In this document: positions 1 to 6,805 of the stretch, one piece after another
Numbering within the stretch: position 1 is the first letter of the stretch
Layout of the letters: the number at the start of each line of letters is the position of its first letter
Assembly (NCBI GenBank): GCA_002730675.1
Contig: PCAV01000024.1
Coordinates: 5,708 to 23,335, forward strand
Reading direction: 5' to 3'
Origin: Rhodospirillaceae bacterium
Lineage (GTDB): Bacteria; Pseudomonadota; Alphaproteobacteria; Thalassobaculales; Thalassobaculaceae
Length of the DNA stretch: 17,628 bases
The notes under the pieces: model-generated
What the model was told of the DNA's origin: nothing
Seen by the model: the letters and a program-made list of their open reading frames with translations, nothing else
Database searches by the model: none
Made by a program: the position numbers and the translations under genes

Positions 1-693
1 AAACAATTCGCAAGTCTCGTGGCAGCTAACGGTGCCAAAGTCGCGCTTGCTGCTAGGCAAGTGCCAAAACTTGAGGAGCTGAAAAAAAAACTTGAAGAGT
101 GCGGCTCAGAGGTAATGGTTATTGAAATGGATGTTTTAGATCAAGAAAGTATCATTCAGGGCGTCGCCGAAGTAGAGAGTAAATGGACTATACCTGACAT
201 CTTAATTAATAACGCAGGCCTCGCAATCAATAAACCATTTCTTGATGTTGAGGAAAGCGAATACGAAAGAGTTCTAGATACTAACCTGAAGGGATGCTTT
301 TTTTGTGCTCAGGCCGTCGCTAGGAGAATGGTTGAAAAGAAAAGCGGCTCTATAATCAATATATCATCAGTCCTGGGCACGCGGCCTATTGGCACACTTA
401 CAACATATTGTGCATCGAAGGGCGGCCTCAACCAATTAACAGCTACAATGGCTCTGGAGTTGGCGCGATACAATATCCGTGTTAATGCTATTGCGCCGGG
501 CTATATTGAAACCCCTATGAACAGTGATTTCTTCAAATCTCCACCAGGCGAAGCATTGATAAACTCCGTTCCCCAACGGCGGTTGGGCAAAGTGCAAGAC
601 CTTGATGGGGTGCTACTTTTACTGGCATCAGATGCATCTAATTTTGTAACTGGTACAGTTATGACCGTTGACGGTGGTTTTTCTATACGGTGA
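1..693 (+). CDS. SDR-family NAD(P)-dependent oxidoreductase, 5'-truncated by the window edge
   Basis: This is a classical short-chain dehydrogenase/reductase, probably a FabG-like 3-oxoacyl or secondary-alcohol dehydrogenase in the cytosol; the substrate cannot be read from sequence. The frame is open from base 1 (230 codons visible), so the GTG at 19 is internal and the true start with the N-terminal TGxxxGxG cofactor loop lies upstream of the window. Counting from base 1, the visible signatures are NNAG at residues 70-73, the catalytic Ser at 123, and Tyr136 and Lys140 of the YxxxK motif, followed by the VNAIAPGYIETPM segment typical of the family and the C-terminal VDGG. The catalytic set is intact. 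The 3' end overlaps the convergent hydrolase gene by 11 bp, so no room exists for a terminator between them. Confidence 0.93.
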   Translation, partial: KQFASLVAANGAKVALAARQVPKLEELKKKLEECGSEVMVIEMDVLDQESIIQGVAEVESKWTIPDILINNAGLAINKPFLDVEESEYERVLDTNLKGCFFCAQAVARRMVEKKSGSIINISSVLGTRPIGTLTTYCASKGGLNQLTATMALELARYNIRVNAIAPGYIETPMNSDFFKSPPGEALINSVPQRRLGKVQDLDGVLLLLASDASNFVTGTVMTVDGGFSIR

Positions 694-1585
694 AGTGCCT
701 GAATAGCCAATCCGCGGTTTCTTTTGGACACTCTTCTATAACATAATGCCCACAATCAATTTCCCCCCCAATCAGTTCGGCCGATACATAATCGCGCCAA
801 ATTTTGAGTAAGTCTCCATAAACCTTTCCGGTATGGCTGTCTTTCCCCCATATAATTAACGAGGGACAATCAATATGATTATGGTTTTGAAAGTCCTCTG
901 TATCCATTTTGAAATCTGACGTTGCGCACGCTCTGTAATCCTCGCATGACCCTCGGATAGTTTTCCAATTAAAGCAGCGAATATATTCCTTCAGTGCTTC
1001 GGGCGAAAATGGTTTGAGGCCTTTACCTGGCTTTGAGATCTTTTTCTCTATGAAGTATTCTGGAGGTACTGCAGCCATCATTCTTTCCGGCATATCATAG
1101 GGTTGCATCATAAATACCCAATGCCAAGAGGAATCAGCCCACTCTGCGGACGTGTTATTCCAAATATAATGGCTAGGTAGAATATCGATTAGTGCACATT
1201 TTTTTACGATTTCTTTATGATCTAGGGCCATGCGATGGGCGGTTCGAGCTCCTCGGTCATGGCCGGCTACATAGAAAGTACGGTGGTCTAATACGTCCAT
1301 TACTTTTATTAAATCTATGGCCATAGCTCTAAAAGAATAATTAATACTTTCCGGTCCCCCATCTTCTGGGCCAAAAGAGTCGCCGTAGCCCCTAAGATCA
1401 ACACATACAATTGAGAAGTGTTTCTCAAGAAAAGGAACAACCTTATGCCATGAGACATGAGTTAAAGGATTTCCATGTATAAGTAGCAGGGGGGGGCCTT
1501 TTCCACCGATACGAGCATTTATTGATGCAGCACCAAAACCACTATCAGGAATATCAAAAGTCCTTTTTTCAAAATTTTCAAACAT
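683..1585 (-). CDS. Alpha/beta-hydrolase, fluoroacetate/haloacetate dehalogenase-like
   Basis: A 300-residue cytosolic alpha/beta-hydrolase. I chose the ATG at 1585 because family members start with a similar MFExFERR segment; the frame opens 17 codons earlier at a TTG (1636) that adds a tail with no family match. Counting from that TTG, the nucleophile is Asp127 in GHDRGAR, with Asp151 and His297 (CGHYV) completing the triad. Arg128 and Arg131 match the two carboxylate-binding arginines of fluoroacetate dehalogenase. His172-Trp173 and Tyr234 match its halide-binding trio, and the spacings from the nucleophile (+24, +45, +170) equal those I recall for RPA1163. The oxyanion motif is HGNP, whereas fluoroacetate dehalogenases have HGFP; HGNP is more like haloalkane dehalogenases. 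An epoxide or ester hydrolase is the alternative. It follows the LAB_N gene by 53 bp and ends the long minus-strand run. Confidence 0.85.
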   Translation of the reverse strand: MFENFEKRTFDIPDSGFGAASINARIGGKGPPLLLIHGNPLTHVSWHKVVPFLEKHFSIVCVDLRGYGDSFGPEDGGPESINYSFRAMAIDLIKVMDVLDHRTFYVAGHDRGARTAHRMALDHKEIVKKCALIDILPSHYIWNNTSAEWADSSWHWVFMMQPYDMPERMMAAVPPEYFIEKKISKPGKGLKPFSPEALKEYIRCFNWKTIRGSCEDYRACATSDFKMDTEDFQNHNHIDCPSLIIWGKDSHTGKVYGDLLKIWRDYVSAELIGGEIDCGHYVIEECPKETADWLFRHFTV

Positions 1586-1638
1586 AATAAGAGCTTTTTC
1601 TTTGTCTGCAGTTTTGGCTACACATTCTAAAAACAAAT

Positions 1639-1968
1639 TTAATTGTCGCTTTGTTGTTTTAAATCTAGTTTCCGTTTCCTATGAATCAGATAAAGATTTC
1701 TCGTGTAGATTAATATTCCTGTACCTTGGCCTACCATTATTACCAGGTCCTTTTTAGAAAAAGCATAGATAAAAAGGGTAATACCTCCAAGCAGACTAAA
1801 ATACCAAAATGGCAAGGGAATAACACTTTCGCGCTTTTTTTCGCTTACTACCCATTGTATCAAAAATCTCGCGCTAAAAAGACCTTGCCCGACAAAACCG
1901 ATTATAAGAAGAATAGCCTCGTTGGTTCTTATCCCATTTGGGAAAAACCAATCTAATAAGAGTTCCAT
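1639..1968 (-). CDS. LAB_N domain membrane protein (lipid A biosynthesis N-terminal-like)
   Basis: A 109-residue inner-membrane protein consisting only of the domain Pfam calls LAB_N, named for its occurrence at the N terminus of some LpxB proteins. Three membrane segments are visible at about 18-40, 52-70 and 74-96. The first and third carry a related pattern (VGQG at 26-29 and VGQG at 79-82, each followed by aromatic/Arg residues), and the linker SEKKRESVIP with FWYFSLLGG is the family hallmark. Its ATG sits 6 bp after the GT2 stop, so the two are very probably co-translated. To my knowledge LAB_N is grouped with the PQ-loop/MtN3 (SWEET-like) fold, so a role in moving the lipid-linked sugar made by the GT2 across the membrane is a reasonable inference, not a demonstrated function. 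Confidence 0.88.
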   Translation of the reverse strand: MELLLDWFFPNGIRTNEAILLIIGFVGQGLFSARFLIQWVVSEKKRESVIPLPFWYFSLLGGITLFIYAFSKKDLVIMVGQGTGILIYTRNLYLIHRKRKLDLKQQSDN

Positions 1969-1974
1969 CTAGTT

Positions 1975-2703
1975 TTATTCCTTGCTATCCGTATTTTTTG
2001 GGTACCTTCGTATGAGCCACATAACTCCCAGAAGGTCAACAATACCTACAACTAATCTTTGAAAGTTTGCGTATTTGGAAACCCCGTGATTTCGACGCCT
2101 ATGGTTCACTGGAACAACAAAGATCTTACAGCCCTCCCTTTTTGCAACGGCTGGTAAAAAACGGTGAATATGATCAAAATACGGCAATCGAAGAAATAAA
2201 TTTTTATCAAATAACTTCAAACCGCATCCCGTGTCTGGATTGTCGTCTTTCAACAGTTGAGCGCGTATAATATTTGCTATTTTTGATGCATAGCGTTTCG
2301 CCCAGGAATCTTTTCTTGTTATCCTATGTCCTGTAACCATTGCAAAATGGGTATCTTGGCTTTGTTCATATTTTTTCAGAAGACTGGGGATGTCAGCAGG
2401 ATCATTTTGGCCGTCACCATCTAAGGTAACTATTATGTTGTTTTTGGCAGCGAAAATACCAGTGCGGAGTCCAGCGCTCTGACCTGAGCGTTGTAAGTGA
2501 TGGATTACACGAATTTCCGATATTTCATTTTTAAGTTTCGTTAATGTGATGGCAGTATCGTCTGCACTACAGTCGTTTACAAATATTATTTCATAGTCAC
2601 AAATTCCTTTCAATGCGGATCCAATCTCTTGTGCTAATGGATATATATTATCCTCTTCATTAAACACTGGCACCACAACTGAAATGGAAGATCCTATATT
2701 CAT
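1975..2703 (-). CDS. GT2 glycosyltransferase, dolichyl/undecaprenyl-phosphate sugar synthase-like
   Basis: A 242-residue family 2 glycosyltransferase of the DPM1/ArnC type, expected to move a sugar from a nucleotide donor to a polyprenyl phosphate at the cytoplasmic face of the inner membrane. Visible signatures: VPVFNEEDN (11-19), FVND (41-44), the metal/nucleotide-binding DGD at 95-97 in LDGDGQND, DTGCG (157-161), and the acceptor-loop segment HRRRNHGVSKY (201-211). The C terminus ends shortly after a single hydrophobic stretch (about 217-230), so it lacks the two-helix anchor of ArnC/GtrB and resembles single-domain DPM1. The donor sugar is not predictable. It lies between the PAP2 and LAB_N genes and near an ArnT-like transferase, the usual partners of such a synthase. 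A 90-bp spacer precedes it. Confidence 0.92.
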   Translation of the reverse strand: MNIGSSISVVVPVFNEEDNIYPLAQEIGSALKGICDYEIIFVNDCSADDTAITLTKLKNEISEIRVIHHLQRSGQSAGLRTGIFAAKNNIIVTLDGDGQNDPADIPSLLKKYEQSQDTHFAMVTGHRITRKDSWAKRYASKIANIIRAQLLKDDNPDTGCGLKLFDKNLFLRLPYFDHIHRFLPAVAKREGCKIFVVPVNHRRRNHGVSKYANFQRLVVGIVDLLGVMWLIRRYPKNTDSKE

Positions 2704-2752
2704 TTTAACAACCCTAAGACTTGCTGGTTAATTCTATCTTTATCTCGTTGTT

Positions 2753-2765
2753 AGCGATAATCGCT
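2753..2765. repeat. 13-bp palindrome in the PAP2-GT2 spacer
   Basis: AGCGATAATCGCT is an odd-centred perfect inverted repeat in the 90-bp spacer between the PAP2 stop and the GT2 start. It is too short in stem and lacks a following T-run for an intrinsic terminator; it could be a small operator or chance. Nothing else is recognisable in this spacer. Confidence 0.3.
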
Positions 2766-2793
2766 TAATCGAATAAGTTTTGGAGACTTTCTA

Positions 2794-3480
2794 TTACTTT
2801 TGTTTTGATAATAGAACACGAAAATAATATCTGTTTAATAATATTGCTGTAACTATACCTAGATATGCTCCAAAGATTACATCACTAGGAAAATGTGCGA
2901 GTATCATAATCCTGCTTACGCCGACCATAATAGCTAACAGTAAAAACAATATTAAATGCCTTGGGTATATTATCGATAGTGCAACACAAATAGAAAAGAT
3001 TGTTTGTGAATGTCCAGATGGAAACGAATTCATTGCTATGTCAAAGTTGAGTGGAGAAAAACCATATAGATCTTCTGTAAATAAATAACGCGGCCTATAT
3101 CGCCCTACTATTACTTTTATTACATGATGCAAAACACCCGACACTACGCACGATAGTATAAGATACAAAAATATCGACTTGTAGCGTTTGAATTGCCTTT
3201 CGTACTTTTCCAAGATTGGGAGTTTGGGTCCCAATAAAGACACAGAGAGACCTGTAACGAAAATCACGAGCCACCACGTAGCATCACCAATCATGGTAAT
3301 AATCCGAAAGGTATCAATAAACAAATAGGTCTGATGCTGGTCTATCAAAAGTGCTAGGTTTCGTTCGAAAAAAAAACCAATGAAAATTATAAATACGATT
3401 ACAAAAAAGAGTGTTAGACCTAGTGGTTGGTGCCTAATGATCTGTAAAAATCTTCCAATTTTGGATTCATTGTTTAACAT
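2794..3480 (-). CDS. PAP2-family membrane phosphatase
   Basis: A 228-residue integral membrane phosphatase of the type 2 phosphatidic acid phosphatase family. All three signature blocks are intact: KxxxxxxRP at 122-130, PSGH at 154-157, and SRxxxxxHxxxD with Ser189, Arg190, His196 and Asp200; His157, His196 and Asp200 form the catalytic set of the family. About six hydrophobic segments are visible (for example 21-38, 68-84, 102-121, 160-172, 174-188, 201-216), with the active site expected at the periplasmic face. Relatives include LpxE/LpxF lipid A phosphatases and undecaprenyl-pyrophosphate phosphatases; sequence alone does not decide between them. Its position just after the ArnT-like gene (11-bp gap) and before a lipid-sugar synthase favours lipid A or polyprenyl phosphate as substrate. 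Confidence 0.92.
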   Translation of the reverse strand: MLNNESKIGRFLQIIRHQPLGLTLFFVIVFIIFIGFFFERNLALLIDQHQTYLFIDTFRIITMIGDATWWLVIFVTGLSVSLLGPKLPILEKYERQFKRYKSIFLYLILSCVVSGVLHHVIKVIVGRYRPRYLFTEDLYGFSPLNFDIAMNSFPSGHSQTIFSICVALSIIYPRHLILFLLLAIMVGVSRIMILAHFPSDVIFGAYLGIVTAILLNRYYFRVLLSKQK

Positions 3481-3491
3481 GATCGCCTACA

Positions 3492-3848
3492 TTATTTTAA
3501 CGCTTTTGGAGTGCAGAAAAAAATAAGGAGATTGATAGTCCGGCCTTTCGAGTAGTTAAATGATTTTATTTCTTCTATCTTTTCAATAGAAACCTTTGTT
3601 TTTGATAAGTGGTATAGAAATTCGTTTAAATTTCCCCTGTTCACAAGCGCATATGAATAAGGATTGTTTAAAAGGGCTTTTACACCTTCTTCTGGGTTGA
3701 CTAAAGCGGTGCTACTACCAGTGTAAAAAACCAGACTTGGTTCGTGATAACCTATAGCGACTAGAGGATACTTACCTCCGCTATGTTCCTCTATAATTTG
3801 AGCAACTTGCTTAGATGGAAAAGCCATTTTAAATCTGAAATTGACCAT
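3492..3848 (-). pseudogene. C-terminal fragment of the ArnT-like glycosyltransferase (out of frame)
   Basis: This reading frame encodes the soluble C-terminal part that normally ends ArnT-like proteins; the segment LVAIGYHEPSLVFYTG (residues about 29-44) is the characteristic piece. It overlaps the upstream membrane part in another frame. The first ATG (3848) has no visible ribosome binding site, and the residues before FPSKQVAQII do not fit the family, while the other frame fits up to SDLKWLF. This points to a single coding sequence broken near 3819-3822 rather than an independent gene. The real in-frame part of this fragment therefore runs from about 3822 down to 3492. See the membrane-part entry and the findings for the one-base repair. 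Confidence 0.75.
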
Positions 3849-5227
3849 TGAAATAATGGAATAACAAAGAGTCCTACTAAAGCTACTGAAACTGAGAGTG
3901 AAAGGACATATTTCCGAAATAAGAATAATGCATAAGCAACGAATAGGAGAAAAACAAACATCAAGCTATTAATAGTGGCCGCAAAATTTAAAACAAAAAA
4001 ATCTATTTCGTTAAATTTCTCAAATATTAACTCCGGGGTGGCAACAAGTTCTGGGGTCAGTAATTTGGTTTGCTGTAAGAAATTAGAAACGAGCAGAAAG
4101 CTGAGACCAACTACAAACCAAATGACACCAATGATTGCCACTTCTATGGCGTTTAAAGAAAAAGTTGATTTGTTACCCTGTTGTTTCGCGACATTTGTCA
4201 TCCAATAAGAAATTATAATTGCAATTGCGGGGTAGAGCGGTAACACGTAGTGTGGAAGCTTTGTAGGGATGATTTCGAGCATCACCCATGTTGGAATAAC
4301 CCAAGCAAAAAGAAATTTTACGGTATTTTTTTTTCTTGAATTGATGGCAAATTTTAATGCTGGATAAATAAATAGAGAACTTGGCCAAAGCGTAATTAAC
4401 GCAAGTAATAAGTAATAGCCAGGAGGGAGGCCATGAGATTCTACGCCGCTCAGTAATTTTGGAAGCAAATCTTGCCCTAGAGAGGATTGCAAAAAATTCC
4501 CTGAAGATTGTATCTGGATCGAAATTATCCACGGTAGGCAAATGCATGCTACTAGAGAAAAGCCTGAGAGAGGTTTTAGCTTGAACACCCATTTTACTTC
4601 CCGATCGATAATGGAAACGACTAACACGGTTAGGAAAATCACTAAAGGGGTGACTGGACCTTTGATCATAACTCCGAGCCCAATACCTCCCCAGAAACAT
4701 AACCAATTTAGCCAACTTACATGGTTTCTGTAGCTTCTTATCAGGCCGAATTGTGCGATGACCACAGACGCTAGAAGCAATGCGTCACTTTTGGCCATAT
4801 GGGCCTCGCCAATTAAAAGAGGGGTTGATGCGAGTATTATCGCAGCAATTATTCCACCTGGCGGACGCAAAAAAACGTTGGCTAAGAAGTAAGTTCCAAT
4901 GACGGCAATTATAGCGGCTAGTAAGGATGGAATTCGGTATGACCAGATTTCTTTTAGTTTAGAAGGCGATAGTAGATTAACGCTAGCTGCCTGAAGCCAA
5001 TAGGTCGCAGCAGGTTTTTTGTATCTAGGTTCTTCTTGAAAACGAATATCTACAAAATTACCGCTCTCTAACATCTGTTTGCTGGCTTGAGCAAAACGAG
5101 CTTCGTCCCGGTCCAAAGCTGGTATCGTGAATAAGCCCGGGAGGTAAAAGGACAAGCAAATCAGGATTATGAGGGTGACGTTTTTGAAATGCACTATCTT
5201 AAACGTCGATGTAACTTCAGTTATCAC
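3791..5227 (-). CDS. ArnT-like GT83 lipid-linked sugar transferase, membrane part (frameshifted 3' end)
   Basis: A polytopic inner-membrane glycosyltransferase of the ArnT/PMT type (GT-C fold), expected to transfer a sugar from a polyprenyl-phosphate carrier to lipid A or another periplasmic acceptor. Visible signatures: the first periplasmic-loop DRDEARF with Asp39, Asp41 and Glu42, RYKKPAATYW (69-77), MAKSDA with Asp148, IKGP (188-191) and TKLPHYVLPLYPA. About twelve membrane segments follow. The start is a GTG at 5227 because no ATG lies nearer the family N terminus. The frame ends after 478 residues with an unrelated tail (from about HLSKLLKL), whereas the family has roughly 550-590 residues; the missing end lies in another frame at 3492-3825. 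Adding one base in the A-run 3819-3822 gives a single 578-residue protein. It follows ccmI after 103 bp. Confidence 0.88.
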   Translation of the reverse strand: MITEVTSTFKIVHFKNVTLIILICLSFYLPGLFTIPALDRDEARFAQASKQMLESGNFVDIRFQEEPRYKKPAATYWLQAASVNLLSPSKLKEIWSYRIPSLLAAIIAVIGTYFLANVFLRPPGGIIAAIILASTPLLIGEAHMAKSDALLLASVVIAQFGLIRSYRNHVSWLNWLCFWGGIGLGVMIKGPVTPLVIFLTVLVVSIIDREVKWVFKLKPLSGFSLVACICLPWIISIQIQSSGNFLQSSLGQDLLPKLLSGVESHGLPPGYYLLLALITLWPSSLFIYPALKFAINSRKKNTVKFLFAWVIPTWVMLEIIPTKLPHYVLPLYPAIAIIISYWMTNVAKQQGNKSTFSLNAIEVAIIGVIWFVVGLSFLLVSNFLQQTKLLTPELVATPELIFEKFNEIDFFVLNFAATINSLMFVFLLFVAYALFLFRKYVLSLSVSVALVGLFVIPLFQWSISDLKWLFHLSKLLKL

Positions 5228-5255
5228 AATAGACTGCCTATCTAAAATTTTACCT

Positions 5256-5267
5256 AAAACTAGTTTT
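5256..5267. repeat. 12-bp palindrome upstream of the ArnT-like gene
   Basis: AAAACTAGTTTT is a perfect inverted repeat 29 bp before the GTG start in the 103-bp spacer after ccmI. Its position would suit an operator or promoter-proximal site separating the ccm genes from the glycolipid cassette. No strong promoter pair is visible beside it, so this is weak. Confidence 0.25.
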
Positions 5268-5330
5268 CAAAAAAATATAATATTCGGGTACGAAAGCGGA
5301 TGGAAGTGCTTTAGGTAAGTGGCCCTAAGG

Positions 5331-6803
5331 CTATTCTAAATCTTTTAATTGATTCTTGATTATACTTCTAGCAGGCGCATTCGGGCCCATTTTTTCGAGG
5401 AGTTTGGCCCACAGCTTTCTAGCTGAGGAATTATCGCCCTCGGTTTTAGCCAGCAACCCTCCAAAGTAGAGTGACTCCGGGTGCTCCGGTGCTTGTCTAC
5501 GTATCCTTTCCACGACAACTTTAAATTCTGCTGTCGCGCTAACGTTGGGTGATTCTTCCGGGAAAAGTACTCGTGCCAATTCTAATTGAATATCTATTCT
5601 TGTTGGTGCAAGATTTGCTGCCATTATTAAGGCTTGTTTAGATTTCTCGAGCTTACCTAATACTTTGTAGGATCGACTTAAACGAAGCCAGCCGTTGAGA
5701 TCATTGGGATTATCTTTTAGTTTCGCGGCTAAACCCTCAACCATATTATTAATCATTTCTTGACGATCGTTTTTAGATAAGGTTTGAGCAGCACGAATAT
5801 CTTCCGACGTGGGACCTTGAAAGCCCTCTTCTAATATGGAGGGCTTAGCAGAGTTTACACTGGGTGCGGTGGATTTTTGATTTGCCGCAAGTCTCTGCTT
5901 AGGTTCACTTGTTTTAATCCCTAAGACTTTGGTCGCTTGGTCGATGCGTGACGTTAACATTTTGCGCCAGGGTGCATTTTGAGGCGTTTCGTCAAGGAGA
6001 GTGGTCCATTTTTGAAGCGCTAGTTCAATTTTTTCCTGTTGATAGTCAGCTAGCCCCAGATAATAACGCACTCTTGGATCTTTAGGGATACTTTTGGATA
6101 CTATTTTGAATTGCTTCAGTGCCTCCCGTGAAATGCGCCCTTGGGCTGCTAGGACAAGTGCTTCAGCATATGTTGCCCGGAGTTCTAGACTACTTGGAAA
6201 TATTGATACACCTTGCCTCAGTGAATCAGAGGCTGCCTCATATTGCTTTCTTATCAAAAGGGTTCGTCCCAGTAGTTCCCAGTTTTGAAGGTCGTCGGGA
6301 TTAACCTTAAGTTTCTCCTGCAGATTTGTGATCATGTTGTCTATTCCGGCGTGTTGCTCGTTCGGTTCTTTTCCCTGGGAGGTGATTTTTTCGACTGTCT
6401 TCGGAGTTTGTAGATCTGCTCTTTTTGATAAAGGGACATCTGGATGTCCCGGTGATCCGAAGTTGGCGTAAATTCCAATGGTGACAGAAGGTATTAAAAA
6501 AGAAGCAACTAGCGTAAAGATAACATATGTTGTCGGCGTGAATTTCTTGGATTGATTCTGTTGATTAACTTCAACATTTTCCGTTAAAATTCTTCGCTGG
6601 ATTTCTGTTTTTATCGCGTTCAACTCTTTAGAGTCGACACGTCCAAGCTGAAAGTCCTTATCAACTTCGGAAAGTTGATCCTTGTATACTTTCAGATTGT
6701 AATCAACATTAGTTTCCAAAACCTTTTTTTGCCTAAGAAGAGGCCAGATGACCAAAATTACACATATTAATGTTAAAAGGCCCGCAATACCCCAAAATAA
6801 CAT
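5331..6803 (-). CDS. ccmI: Cytochrome c maturation protein CcmI (CycH), TPR apocytochrome chaperone
   Basis: A 490-residue membrane-anchored chaperone that binds apocytochrome c C-terminal ends and presents them to the CcmF/CcmH heme ligation complex. Two membrane helices (about 3-22 and 91-112) bracket a cytoplasmic loop with the family sequence VYKDQLSEVDKD (39-50). The periplasmic part holds two homologous TPR modules, about 153-296 and 349-489. Each begins with a helix ending in NPDDLQNW or NPNDLNGW and finishes in an ARKLWAKLL / ALQKWTTLL helix followed by NAPW or NAPA. They are joined by a Pro/Ser/Lys-rich linker. The ATG is 2 bp after the ccmH stop, indicating translational coupling. 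The length is at the upper end for the family because of the second module. Confidence 0.95.
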   Translation of the reverse strand: MLFWGIAGLLTLICVILVIWPLLRQKKVLETNVDYNLKVYKDQLSEVDKDFQLGRVDSKELNAIKTEIQRRILTENVEVNQQNQSKKFTPTTYVIFTLVASFLIPSVTIGIYANFGSPGHPDVPLSKRADLQTPKTVEKITSQGKEPNEQHAGIDNMITNLQEKLKVNPDDLQNWELLGRTLLIRKQYEAASDSLRQGVSIFPSSLELRATYAEALVLAAQGRISREALKQFKIVSKSIPKDPRVRYYLGLADYQQEKIELALQKWTTLLDETPQNAPWRKMLTSRIDQATKVLGIKTSEPKQRLAANQKSTAPSVNSAKPSILEEGFQGPTSEDIRAAQTLSKNDRQEMINNMVEGLAAKLKDNPNDLNGWLRLSRSYKVLGKLEKSKQALIMAANLAPTRIDIQLELARVLFPEESPNVSATAEFKVVVERIRRQAPEHPESLYFGGLLAKTEGDNSSARKLWAKLLEKMGPNAPARSIIKNQLKDLE

Positions 6804-6805
6804 AA

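Noticed and set aside
1586..1636. Longer N terminus for the hydrolase starting at TTG 1636
   Set aside because: The 17 extra residues do not resemble the family N terminus, and the ATG at 1585 begins a segment that does.
3841..3848. ATG at 3848 as an independent start for the C-terminal ArnT fragment
   Set aside because: No ribosome-binding site precedes it and its first residues do not fit the family; a frameshift within one gene explains the pieces better.
4173..4715. 180-codon open frame on the minus strand inside the ArnT-like gene
   Set aside because: It is out of frame with clearly conserved GT83 sequence and shows no recognisable domain.
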